A DNA stretch of 64,000 bases from positions 62,001-126,000 of the forward strand of contig CAJUBJ010000003.1 in the NCBI GenBank assembly GCA_910584655.1, given 5' to 3'. The translations under genes and the position numbers were made by a program. Source of the DNA: an uncultured Bacilli bacterium. GTDB lineage: Bacteria; Bacillota_I; Bacilli_A; RF39; UBA660. The notes under the pieces were generated by a model, which was not told the DNA's origin, did not search any database, and saw only the letters and a program-made list of their open reading frames with translations. Below, piece after piece: positions 50,714 to 59,274 of the stretch; within the stretch, counting starts at the first letter, position 1, and every line of letters begins with the position of its first letter.

Positions 50714-53194
50714 ATGGCGGATTTAGGCAAACACTTTGAGGTTGATTATACTAATTTGGTTAGTAAACCACAGGCAGTATTTAAAGGTCAATTTTATAGA
50801 ATAACAATTCTTAGTGATTTATTAGTTAGACTTGAGTTTAGTGAAGAAGGATATTTTGAAGATAGACCAACGGAACTTGTAAAATTTAGAAATTTTCCTA
50901 TTCCTCAAATGAAAGTTGATCAAAATGAAAGACATTTAGATATTACAACTAAATATTTTAATTTGAGATATGAAAAAGAAAAAGCCTTTTATGGTAATAA
51001 GTATGCTCCAGATAGTATTTTAAAAATAAAATTATTAGATGCTTCAAATAAAGAGTGGTATTTTGGTCATCCAGAAGCGAGAAATTATAATGGAATTATA
51101 GCTAATGTTGATAAAACTACTGATCCTTTTTTAGAAGCGGCAGAAGTTAAAGATTTTAAACATTTAAAAAGAAAAATAGAAAACTATATTGATGTAAAGA
51201 AAAAAGGTTTATATTCTGTTGATGGATTTGCATCAATTGATGATAGTAAATCTAATTTTATTGCTCAGGATGGAACAGTTATTTATAATGATAAAAAAAG
51301 AATCGATGTATATGTATTTATGTATAATAGAGATTTTGGTAATTGCTTACAAAATTATTATATGTTAACTGGTATGCCTCCTTTAATTCCTAGATATGCT
51401 TTAGGTATTTGGTGGAATAAGAATGATTTCTATAATTATGAAGATGTTCAAAAACTTCTTGCTGATTTTAATAAAAATAAGATTCCTATGAGTATTTTGC
51501 TTTTGGGAGATAATTGGCATTTGAAAGATAAAAATAATTTAACAAGATTTAGTTCTGGTTTTACTTTTAATAGAGAATTGTTTAGTAAACCTTCAGAATT
51601 TGTACAATATATGCATGATAGAGGAGTACGAGTTGGAGTTAGTTTAGATCCAAGTGAGGGAATTCATCCTCATGAACCAAAGTTTGATGAAATTGCTAAA
51701 GTCGTTGGTACTTCTGGTAAACAAATTATTCCATTTAATGTATTTGATAAAGCTCTTATGAGTTCTTATTTGAAATTTTTAATTGATCCATTATATAGAA
51801 CTGGAATTGATTTCTTTTGGATTAATTATCGTAATTTAAAAGATAAAGCTAGTAATGATTTATTAAATTATTATCATTTTACAGATATTGGTAAGATGGA
51901 AGGTTTAAGGCCAATGATATTAGGACGTGCTAGTCAATATGCACCACATAGATATCCTATTCATTATAGTGGAGAAACAGCAGTTAGTTGGAATACTTTA
52001 AAAGTATTGCCTTATTTTAATAGTACTTCTTCTAATTTGGGATTGTCTTGGTGGAGTCATGATATTGGAGGATATAAAGATGGTATAGAGGATGCAGAAT
52101 TATATGCAAGATATGTACAATATGGAACTTTTAGTCCAATATTTAGATTCAGTGCTAAGTATGGAAGATATTATAAGAGAGAACCATGGAAATGGGATGT
52201 TAAAACACTTAGTATAGTACGTGAATATTGTCAATTAAGACATAGATTAATACCATATATATATAGTGAAGCTTATAAATATCATAAAGTTGGGTTACCT
52301 TTAGTACAACCTTTGTATTATCAATATCCAGACATATATGATGAAATTGATTATAGAAATGAATATTATTTTGGTACAGAATTATTTGTAGCACCAATTA
52401 CAAGTCCTAAAGATAGAGTAATGAATAGAGCTGTAGAAAGAATTTTTTTACCAAAGGGCACTTGGTATGATTTTAAAACTGGAAAGAAATACTTAGGAAA
52501 TAAGCGTTATATATTATTTTATAAAGATGAAGATTATCCAGTATTTGCTAGAGATGGCTCAATTGTATGTATGGCTGATTTAGAAAAGAATATGAATGTT
52601 ACTAATTCACCTAAAACTATGGAGATTCATATATTTCCTGGTAAAAGTAATCAATATAATTTGTATGAAGATGATGGTTTTAGTAATTTGCATAAAGATG
52701 GTTATTATTTACTTACAAGAGTAGATTATAATTATATGGCTAATAACTATACATTAATTATTAGACCGGTAGAAGGTAAGACTGGTATTGTACCAGCTAA
52801 AAGAAATTATCGTATTAGATTTAGGAATACAAGAGAAGCTAATGATGTAATAGTGTATATAGATAGTCAAAAGGTTGAATGTGATTCATATATTGAAGAT
52901 ACAGACTTTATTGTTGAAGTAAATGATGTTCCAACTACTAAGCAGTTAACAATAAATTGTAAGGGTAAAGATATTGAAATAGATGCTGTTAGACTTATTA
53001 ATGATGATATAGATTCAATTATTTCAGATTTACAAATTAAAACTAATTTGAAAGAAGAAATAGGTAAGATTGTGTTCTCTAAGAATAGTATGGATAAGAA
53101 GAGAATGGATATTAGACAGTTAAGCAAAAAAGGATTAGATAGACAATTTATAAATATGTTTATGAAATTATTAGAATATGTTGCACAAATATAG
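50714..53194 (+). CDS. GH31-family glycosidase-like protein with altered catalytic residues
   Basis: At 826 residues it has full GH31 architecture: N-terminal beta-sandwich, (beta/alpha)8 barrel (IPRYALGIWWNKNDFYNYED, LLLGDNWHLKD, GVSLDPSEGIHPHEPKF) and distal beta domains (FLPKGTWYDF, YNLYEDDGFS). Family members hydrolyse or transfer alpha-glycosides. The nucleophile motif normally W-I-D-W/M reads FFWINYRN, with Asn at residue 371, and the acid/base motif normally RYPxxxSGDT reads RYPIHYSGET, with Glu at 421. Neighbouring barrel residues such as GLSWWSHDIGGY are kept. It may be a lectin-like or regulatory pseudo-enzyme, or use changed chemistry. GGAGG precedes ATG. Confidence 0.88.
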   Translation: MADLGKHFEVDYTNLVSKPQAVFKGQFYRITILSDLLVRLEFSEEGYFEDRPTELVKFRNFPIPQMKVDQNERHLDITTKYFNLRYEKEKAFYGNKYAPDSILKIKLLDASNKEWYFGHPEARNYNGIIANVDKTTDPFLEAAEVKDFKHLKRKIENYIDVKKKGLYSVDGFASIDDSKSNFIAQDGTVIYNDKKRIDVYVFMYNRDFGNCLQNYYMLTGMPPLIPRYALGIWWNKNDFYNYEDVQKLLADFNKNKIPMSILLLGDNWHLKDKNNLTRFSSGFTFNRELFSKPSEFVQYMHDRGVRVGVSLDPSEGIHPHEPKFDEIAKVVGTSGKQIIPFNVFDKALMSSYLKFLIDPLYRTGIDFFWINYRNLKDKASNDLLNYYHFTDIGKMEGLRPMILGRASQYAPHRYPIHYSGETAVSWNTLKVLPYFNSTSSNLGLSWWSHDIGGYKDGIEDAELYARYVQYGTFSPIFRFSAKYGRYYKREPWKWDVKTLSIVREYCQLRHRLIPYIYSEAYKYHKVGLPLVQPLYYQYPDIYDEIDYRNEYYFGTELFVAPITSPKDRVMNRAVERIFLPKGTWYDFKTGKKYLGNKRYILFYKDEDYPVFARDGSIVCMADLEKNMNVTNSPKTMEIHIFPGKSNQYNLYEDDGFSNLHKDGYYLLTRVDYNYMANNYTLIIRPVEGKTGIVPAKRNYRIRFRNTREANDVIVYIDSQKVECDSYIEDTDFIVEVNDVPTTKQLTINCKGKDIEIDAVRLINDDIDSIISDLQIKTNLKEEIGKIVFSKNSMDKKRMDIRQLSKKGLDRQFINMFMKLLEYVAQI

Positions 53195-53252
53195 AAAAGT
53201 TTGCAAAAAAAATATTAAATAGGTATAATGTTTTTAGTTAGGGGATGATTAT

Positions 53253-53774
53253 ATGCCAGGACCAGGATATGGACCACCAAGAGGTGGAAGAGGACCTAGA
53301 GGACCAATGGGTGGACCTCGTGGAGGATGGCATCCAGATGTGAGATACCATTTTAGACCAACAAGACCTCCTGTTACAGGTAATGTTATGGTTGAAGGAG
53401 CAACAGCTTCAGAAAGACTTGCTTCTTATTATGTAAATACTGAATTAACTTTTAGACATGCTATACAAAAAAAAGGATTTTTAGCTGGAACTTTTTTGGG
53501 TATTCGTAAACTAACTTCAGGTCAGTTAAGATATGAATCTTTTGCTGGAAAGTTAGCTACTTATGATAAACAATTAGCGCAAGGGCGTATAACAGAAATT
53601 CAATGTAAAAAAAGAAAAATAGATGCAGCAAAAAAATATAATAGATATTTATTAAAAACAGGCTATTTTGACATTTATGAATATAATTCAGCAATGACTG
53701 ATTTTGCTAAGACTTTAGGAATGAATTATATAAATGATGTTAATCCATCTCCTGAAAGAGGAAGATCAAGATAG
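53253..53774 (+). CDS. Gly/Pro/Arg-rich N-terminus protein, function unknown
   Basis: I do not recognise this 173-residue protein. The first 35 residues are Gly, Pro and Arg rich (PGYGPPRGGRGPRGPMGGPR), followed by a predicted helical region (ATASERLASYYVNTELTF, GKLATYDKQLAQGRI) with many basic residues, and a Pro/Arg tail. Its composition would suit a nucleic-acid or surface binding protein, but there is no motif. The promoter TTGCAA (53201-53206) and TATAAT (53224-53229) has 17-base spacing, with GGGGATG before the start. It precedes the T-box leader of the leuS unit. Confidence 0.65.
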   Translation: MPGPGYGPPRGGRGPRGPMGGPRGGWHPDVRYHFRPTRPPVTGNVMVEGATASERLASYYVNTELTFRHAIQKKGFLAGTFLGIRKLTSGQLRYESFAGKLATYDKQLAQGRITEIQCKKRKIDAAKKYNRYLLKTGYFDIYEYNSAMTDFAKTLGMNYINDVNPSPERGRSR

Positions 53775-53776
53775 TC

Positions 53777-53805
53777 TTGATTTAAAAAATAAAATAATTT
53801 ATAAT
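53777..53805 (+). promoter_or_regulatory. Promoter of the T-box-leuS unit
   Basis: TTGATT (53777-53782) and TATAAT (53800-53805) with 17-base spacing, just before the T-box leader. Confidence 0.7.
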
Positions 53806-53814
53806 ACATATTAA

Positions 53815-54013
53815 GCGTTGAAGGAATAGTAGTAATATATGGAAATATATAGAGAGCTAGTGGTTGGTGAAAACTAGTTATGGAAGTATATGAACTTGAT
53901 TCTAGAGTTATTAGGGTGATTCCTTTATCGATTTTAAGCTAATATAATAATTATTATGTTAGAAATTAAGGTGGTACCACGACATATTCGTCCTTATGAT
54001 GAATATGTCTTTT
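53815..54013 (+). promoter_or_regulatory. T-box leader (leucine specifier CTT)
   Basis: Stem I begins GCGTTGAAGGAATAGTAG with the AGTA bulge element. The specifier loop contains GAACTTGATT, giving CTT (Leu) as specifier, consistent with leuS downstream. The T-box AAGGTGGTACCACG (53968-53981) is canonical, followed by terminator GACATATTC/GAATATGTC (53981-54009) and a T-rich run. Uncharged tRNA-Leu pairing its acceptor end with the T-box would favour the antiterminator and turn on the operon. Confidence 0.93.
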
Positions 54014-54034
54014 ATTTTGTAAAGGAGAGATGTT

Positions 54035-54379
54035 ATGTTTGATATAATGTTTTTTGTTATATTATTTGTAGTAGTTTATTTTGCATATTATTTTATATTT
54101 GATGATATGCTCAAGAAAGAAAGATATACAAAGATATCTGAATTAGTTATATTAACTAAGAAGTTTAATCTTGATAAGAAGAAAATGAATTATAGAAAAC
54201 TACTTAATGGAATTGCTATAATAAATGCATTTATAATAGCTTTTAGTGCTACTTTAGTTGAATGGTTACCTATAGATATAATGTTTAAATTAGTTGTAGC
54301 CTTTGGAGTTATTTTAATATTGATATTTAGTTTATATTTTGCATATGGTAAATATTTAAATAAGAAATGGGGAAAGTAA
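54035..54379 (+). CDS. Small membrane protein in the leuS operon, function unknown
   Basis: 114 residues with three membrane helices: MFFVILFVVVYFAYYFIF at the N-terminus and two further ones (IAIINAFIIAFSATLVEWL, LVVAFGVILILIFSLYFAY), separated by a basic cytoplasmic loop (LTKKFNLDKKKMNYRK). No family is recognised. It is the first gene after the T-box terminator and ends two bases before leuS, so it is co-regulated by leucyl-tRNA charging. AAAGGAGAG precedes ATG. Confidence 0.75.
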   Translation: MFDIMFFVILFVVVYFAYYFIFDDMLKKERYTKISELVILTKKFNLDKKKMNYRKLLNGIAIINAFIIAFSATLVEWLPIDIMFKLVVAFGVILILIFSLYFAYGKYLNKKWGK

Positions 54380-54380
54380 G

Positions 54381-57230
54381 ATGGAATATAATTTTAGTGA
54401 AATTGAAAAAAAATGGCAGAAATTTTGGAAAGAAAATAATACATTTAAAACAGATGTTTGGGATTTTAGTAAACCTAAATATTATGTTTTAGATATGTTT
54501 CCTTATCCAAGTGGTGTAGGTTTGCATGCAGGACATGTTGAGGGATATACTGCAACAGATATTGTTTCAAGAATGAAAAGAATGCAAGGATTTAATGTAT
54601 TGCATCCAATGGGATATGATTCATTTGGATTACCTGCTGAACAATATGCTGTACAAACAGGAAATCATCCTAGCGGATTTACAGAGAAAAATATCAATTA
54701 TTTTAGTGAACAATTAAATACTTTAGGGTTTGATTATGATTGGTCAAAGATGATATCTACTAGTGATCCTAAGTACTATAAATGGACACAATGGATATTT
54801 AAACAATTATATAAAGATGGATATGCTAAGTACATAGATATGCCAGTAAACTGGTGTGAAGAGTTAGGAACAGTATTATCTAATGATGAAGTAATTGATG
54901 GAAAGTCTGAACGTGGAGGATTTCCAGTAGTTCGTAAAAATATGAAGCAATTATGTATTGATCAACCAGCATTTGCTGAAAGATTATTAGAGGGATTAGA
55001 AGATATTGATTGGCCACAATCTACTAAGGAAATGCAACGTAATTGGATTGGTAAATCAATTGGTGCTCATGTTACTTTTAAAGTAGATGGCTTTGATAAA
55101 GAATTTACTGTATTTACAACTCGTTGTGATACTTTGTATGGAGCAACTTATTGTGTATTAGCTCCAGAACATGAATTTGTTGATGAGATAACTAGTCCAG
55201 ATAAAAAAGCAGAAGTAGAAGCGTATAAAAAGACTTGTGCATCTAAAAGTGATTTGGAGAGAACAGAACTTAATAAAGATAAGACAGGTGTATTTATTGG
55301 GGCTTATGCAATTAATCCTGTAAATGGAGGAAAAATTCCTATTTATATAAGTGATTATGTTTTAGCTAGTTATGGAACAGGAGCTATTATGGCTGTTCCA
55401 GCACATGATGATAGAGATTACGAGTTTGCTAAAAAATTTAATATTCCTATTATTCAAGTTATAGCTAAAAATTTTGTTGGTACAGGAGATTCTGAAATTC
55501 GTCCAGATAAGGAAATGACCGAAAGACGTGTAGTTAATGCGGTTATTAAGCATCCAACAGAAGATAAGTATTTATGTGTACATAATAAAAAGTTTAATTG
55601 GATTAACTTTGTAATGGGTGGTATTGAAGGTGAAGAAACTTCAATAGAAGCAGCTAAGAGAGAAGTTATTGAAGAAACTGGATATACTGATTTAGCTGAT
55701 TTAAGGGAAATGGAATTTATTTATTATGATAATTTCTATGCTGCTCATAAGGATGTTAATAGACATATTACTTGTTATACAGTAGTAGGTAAGTTGAATA
55801 GTTTAGAACAAGTAAATATTTCTGAGGAAGAAAGTAATTTAGCTGATGTAATGTGGATTGATAAAGATAAATTAATAGATACATTAACTAGTCAAGCTCA
55901 TAAGTATGATGCACAAAGAGCTATTAATGGTGAAGGAGCTATGACTGAAGATGGTGTTCATATTAATTCTGATGTTTTGAATGGAATGAATAAACAAGAT
56001 GCTATTGATAAGATGATTGCATGGCTTGAAGAAAGAAATGTTGGTACGAGAAAAGTTAATTATAAATTTAGAGAATGGATTTTTGCACGTCAAAGATATT
56101 GGGGAGAACCAGTTCCTATTGTTCATTTAGAAGATGGAACAGATATGTTACTTGAAGATGATGAATTACCACTTGTATTACCAGAACTTGAAGATTATAA
56201 AGGACATAATGGTAAAGCACCACTTGAAAATGCTGATGTATGGAAAAATTATGTAACTAAAGATGGAAAAAAAGGAGTAAGAGAAACTTCAACAATGCCT
56301 GGTAGTGCAGGATCTAGTTGGTATTTCTTAAGATATATTGATCCTAATAATGATAAAGAATTCTGTGATAAACGTTTGGCAGAACATTGGTTACCAGTTG
56401 ATTTATATATGGGAGGACCAGAGCATGCTGTTGGACATTTAATGTATTCAAGAATTTGGAATAATTACTTATATGATAAAGGATTATCCCCAGTTAAAGA
56501 GCCATTTAAGAAGTTAGTTCATCAAGGAATGATATTGGGTGAAAATGGAATTAAGATGGGTAAACGTTATCCAGAGTTTGCTATTGATCCTAAAGATATA
56601 GCAAGAGATTATGGAGCAGATACTTTAAGACTTTATGAAATGTTTATGGGTCCTATTGAAGCATCTAAACCATGGAGTGCTAGTGGAGTAGATGGAGCAC
56701 GTAAGTTTGTTGAAAGAGTATGGAGATTCTTTACTAATATGGATAATATTGTGAGTGTTAATGATGGTACTTTAGATAAAGCTTATAATACTATGGTAAA
56801 AAAAGTAACTGATGATTTTGAAAGCTTAGGATTTAATACAGCAATTAGTCAATTTATGATATTTGTTAATGAATGTTATAAAGTTGGAAAATGTCCTAAA
56901 GAATATGCTGAAGGTTTTATTAAGATGATAAGTTGTATCACTCCACATATGGGTGAAGAAATTTGGGAAATATATGGTCATACTACTACTATTGCTTATG
57001 AGGCATGGCCAACATATGATGAAGCTAAGATGGTAGATACTGAAGTTAATATTGCTGTTTCTGTTAATGGTAAATTAAGAAATACTATTAAAGTTGCTAT
57101 GGATGAAGAACAAGAACGTGTTAAAGAAGTAGCGATGGCTGATGAAAAAGTGGCTAAACATTTAGAAGGTAAGACAGTAGTTAAAGTTATTGTTGTACCT
57201 AATAAGATTGTTAATATAGTTGTTAAGTAA
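54381..57230 (+). CDS. leuS: Leucyl-tRNA synthetase with inserted Nudix domain
   Basis: LeuRS charges tRNA-Leu. Seen: YPSGVGLHAGHVEGYTATDI (HxGH), NVLHPMGYDSFGLPAEQYA, the editing domain with FTTRCDTLYGATYCVLAPEH and YGTGAIMAVPAHDDRDYEF (Asp for tRNA editing), SAGSSWYFLRYIDP, and GGPEHAVGHLMYSRIW. The second signature reads IKMGKRYPEF in place of KMSKS. Within the editing domain, after FNIPIIQV, about 125 extra residues form a Nudix domain with a perfect box (GGIEGEETSIEAAKREVIE then ETGY, residues ~411-433); normal sequence resumes at INGEGAMTEDGVHINSDVL. Total length 949 against roughly 810-830 for normal LeuRS. Controlled by the T-box. The nudix part may hydrolyse a nucleotide or adenylate. 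Confidence 0.97.
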   Translation: MEYNFSEIEKKWQKFWKENNTFKTDVWDFSKPKYYVLDMFPYPSGVGLHAGHVEGYTATDIVSRMKRMQGFNVLHPMGYDSFGLPAEQYAVQTGNHPSGFTEKNINYFSEQLNTLGFDYDWSKMISTSDPKYYKWTQWIFKQLYKDGYAKYIDMPVNWCEELGTVLSNDEVIDGKSERGGFPVVRKNMKQLCIDQPAFAERLLEGLEDIDWPQSTKEMQRNWIGKSIGAHVTFKVDGFDKEFTVFTTRCDTLYGATYCVLAPEHEFVDEITSPDKKAEVEAYKKTCASKSDLERTELNKDKTGVFIGAYAINPVNGGKIPIYISDYVLASYGTGAIMAVPAHDDRDYEFAKKFNIPIIQVIAKNFVGTGDSEIRPDKEMTERRVVNAVIKHPTEDKYLCVHNKKFNWINFVMGGIEGEETSIEAAKREVIEETGYTDLADLREMEFIYYDNFYAAHKDVNRHITCYTVVGKLNSLEQVNISEEESNLADVMWIDKDKLIDTLTSQAHKYDAQRAINGEGAMTEDGVHINSDVLNGMNKQDAIDKMIAWLEERNVGTRKVNYKFREWIFARQRYWGEPVPIVHLEDGTDMLLEDDELPLVLPELEDYKGHNGKAPLENADVWKNYVTKDGKKGVRETSTMPGSAGSSWYFLRYIDPNNDKEFCDKRLAEHWLPVDLYMGGPEHAVGHLMYSRIWNNYLYDKGLSPVKEPFKKLVHQGMILGENGIKMGKRYPEFAIDPKDIARDYGADTLRLYEMFMGPIEASKPWSASGVDGARKFVERVWRFFTNMDNIVSVNDGTLDKAYNTMVKKVTDDFESLGFNTAISQFMIFVNECYKVGKCPKEYAEGFIKMISCITPHMGEEIWEIYGHTTTIAYEAWPTYDEAKMVDTEVNIAVSVNGKLRNTIKVAMDEEQERVKEVAMADEKVAKHLEGKTVVKVIVVPNKIVNIVVK

Positions 57231-57231
57231 G

Positions 57232-57259
57232 AAAAAAACAGAGAAATCTGTTTTTTTTT
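57232..57259 (+). terminator. Terminator after leuS
   Basis: A-run plus ACAGA pairs with TCTGT and a T-run over a GAAA loop. Confidence 0.8.
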
Positions 57260-57334
57260 AGAAAAATATAGTAATTGTTGACAAAATTATGTAACAAATA
57301 TATATTATAGCTGTAACTTTTAGAGGGAGAGTGC

Positions 57335-58312
57335 ATTTTTATAAAAAAGAATGGAAAAAGAGTAGCAACTTTAGCATTAGTTCCAATTTTGGCAATAAAT
57401 TTATATGCTGGATGTAGAATTGTGGATAAAGTATTTACTAAAAATAATGATGATAAAAAAAGTTCAGTAGTTCAATTAGTTGAAAAAGGAGATTATAGGA
57501 TTGTTGAACCATCAACATCTGAAGAAGTTGTTGATAAATCATCTATAGAAAATCAAATAATAGAAGAACAAAATATATTCGAAAAGTTACAACAAATATA
57601 TTTTTCTTCTAATAAAGAAGTAAATGAAATATTAGAAAGTGAAAATAAAAAAAGTGAACTTTATGCTAGTGCTTTATATATGAAATTAAAGAGTGCTGGT
57701 TTGACTGATGAACTAATAAAAGAAGAATTAAATAATATTTTAAGTTATAGTTTGACTTTTACAGATATGGATGATGAAATGTGGATAAGCTTATTTGGTA
57801 ATATGCTTGGAACAATAGATAAGTATGAAAATGTAATGGATTATTATTATCCTTTAGCTATCTGTGTTCATCAAAGTGAATGTGATTTAGTTCATACTGG
57901 TCATGAATTTGATGAAGCAAGATTAACATGTAAAGCTTTGGAAGAAATAAATGCAAATGCTTTTAGTGATATATCTTATGATAGCTATGTTATTGAAATG
58001 ATTATGGCTTCTGGTGATGAAAAAATTATTTCACAATATAATAGAATTATTAATGGTGGAGTATATTTTAATGAAGCTTTAGTTGAATTAGATAGCATTT
58101 ATGTTTTATCTCAAGTACCAATGTGTATTGATGAAGATGTATGGAATGAAACATTTAAACATTTGTTAACAACTGTTGGTGAATATGATAACGTTTTTGA
58201 AGTATATGGTGATTTAGCTTATTATATTCATTTATTAGGTTGTGATTTAGAACATTATACTGATGAGTTCGGAGTTAATGTTTGTGAAGGATTAAAACTA
58301 GAATATAAATAG
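57335..58312 (+). CDS. Predicted lipoprotein with internal duplication, probable ATT start
   Basis: From 57335 the frame reads IFIKKNGKRVATLALVPILA then INLYAGCRIVDK, a complete lipoprotein signal with lipobox LYAGC. A TTG start at 57389 would cut this signal off. The promoter TTGACA (57278-57283) and TATATT (57301-57306) puts the transcript start near 57313 and AGAGGGAG (57322-57329) lies six bases before ATT 57335. No in-frame ATG, GTG or TTG lies between, so a rare ATT (or ATA 57341) start is likely. The mature part is helical, with an internal repeat: MWISLFGNMLGTIDKYENVM and CVHQSECDLVHTGHEF against VWNETFKHLLTTVGEYDNVF and IHLLGCDLEHYTDEF. Function unknown. Confidence 0.7.
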   Translation: MFIKKNGKRVATLALVPILAINLYAGCRIVDKVFTKNNDDKKSSVVQLVEKGDYRIVEPSTSEEVVDKSSIENQIIEEQNIFEKLQQIYFSSNKEVNEILESENKKSELYASALYMKLKSAGLTDELIKEELNNILSYSLTFTDMDDEMWISLFGNMLGTIDKYENVMDYYYPLAICVHQSECDLVHTGHEFDEARLTCKALEEINANAFSDISYDSYVIEMIMASGDEKIISQYNRIINGGVYFNEALVELDSIYVLSQVPMCIDEDVWNETFKHLLTTVGEYDNVFEVYGDLAYYIHLLGCDLEHYTDEFGVNVCEGLKLEYK

Positions 58313-58320
58313 TTTGATGA

Positions 58321-58352
58321 AAACTTAGAATTGATTATCTAAGTTTTTTTTG
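58321..58352 (+). terminator. Terminator after lipoprotein gene
   Basis: AAACTTAGA pairs with TCTAAGTTT over an eight-base loop, followed by T. Confidence 0.8.
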
Positions 58353-58421
58353 TGATTTAATTATGTATACTTTTTGTTTTTTTTGTATTATAATAAGCTT
58401 TAAATTAAGGGATGGTTGATT

Positions 58422-59150
58422 ATGAAGAAATTAAATATAAATTTTCAGAAGATGATGAAATTAAAAGGTACATCATTAGTTTTGGTAGGTACTTTATTGG
58501 CATCTAGTTTAACAGGATGTAGTTCAAATGATAAATGTGATATTTCTTTTAAACATGCTCATATGTATGTTAATGAAGATGGATATGTTAGATATATTGA
58601 AAGTGAAAAAAATGAAGTTAAAGGTTGTTTAAGAAGTTATAAGTACGAAGAAATAGACGAAGAAGAAAGTAAATTATATAAATTTTTGAATTCAAAAGGT
58701 TTATTTAGAATTGATGAAAATTTAGATTTAGTGTTAGCACAACAAGAAGCAAATAAAGATTTTAATATTTATGAATATTCTTATTTATTTTTCATAAAAG
58801 CATTTCCATATACTGGTTATTCTTGGACTAATGATCCAAATCGTGCAGATTTGACTGGAGAAACTAAAGAATGTCATTATGTATATCAGGCTTATAATAT
58901 AGTTGTTGATGAACGAGGAAAATACGTTTTAGTTCCTAGTGAAAAAGTAACAGATTTAACAACTGTTATGGAGGATTATCCTTATATAAAAATTGAGTAT
59001 TATAAAGCAGTTGATAAGGATGGTATTGAAGTTTCTTATGATGCTGATGTTCCAGAAGTAACTGTTAGTGCTCCGAATATATCAGGAAACTCTTGTGGTT
59101 GTGATTGTGGTTGCGAGTGTTCAAATACTCTTCGAAAAACTAATAAATAA
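58422..59150 (+). CDS. Predicted lipoprotein with Cys-rich tail, function unknown
   Basis: A long N-terminal stretch (KKLNINFQKMMKLKG) precedes a hydrophobic core and lipobox (TLLASSLTGC), so it is lipid-anchored. The mature protein (~200 residues) has Tyr/Glu-rich sequence with several isolated Cys and ends in a striking CGCDCGCEC cluster followed by a short basic tail. The Cys cluster could bind metal or form disulfides. No family is recognised. A TATAAT box lies at 58389-58394. TTG at 58416 is possible, but ATG 58422 fits better after GGGATGG. Confidence 0.72.
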   Translation: MKKLNINFQKMMKLKGTSLVLVGTLLASSLTGCSSNDKCDISFKHAHMYVNEDGYVRYIESEKNEVKGCLRSYKYEEIDEEESKLYKFLNSKGLFRIDENLDLVLAQQEANKDFNIYEYSYLFFIKAFPYTGYSWTNDPNRADLTGETKECHYVYQAYNIVVDERGKYVLVPSEKVTDLTTVMEDYPYIKIEYYKAVDKDGIEVSYDADVPEVTVSAPNISGNSCGCDCGCECSNTLRKTNK

Positions 59151-59168
59151 AAGTTGTTTGTAAAAATG

Positions 59169-59194
59169 CAAAGATAATATATCTTTGTTTTTTT
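59169..59194 (+). terminator. Terminator after Cys-rich lipoprotein
   Basis: CAAAGATA pairs with TATCTTTG over ATA, followed by seven T. Confidence 0.8.
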
Positions 59195-59209
59195 CTGTAA
59201 AAAAATAAA

Positions 59210-59250
59210 TTAGCACTCTATATTGACAAGTGCTAATTTTTGAGTATAAT
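59210..59250 (+). promoter_or_regulatory. CIRCE operator overlapping the clpB promoter
   Basis: TTAGCACTC (59210-59218), nine bases, AAGTGCTAA (59228-59236) is a CIRCE element with a single mismatch. It overlaps the -35 TTGACA (59223-59228); the -10 TATAAT lies at 59245-59250, 16 bases away. HrcA bound here would block transcription until heat shock. Confidence 0.92.
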
Positions 59251-59274
59251 GATAATTGATATGGAGGGATTATT

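Noticed and set aside
55362..56126. Minus-strand frames inside leuS
   Set aside because: AT-rich antisense shadows with Asn/Ile/Ser-biased sequence and no ribosome binding sites.
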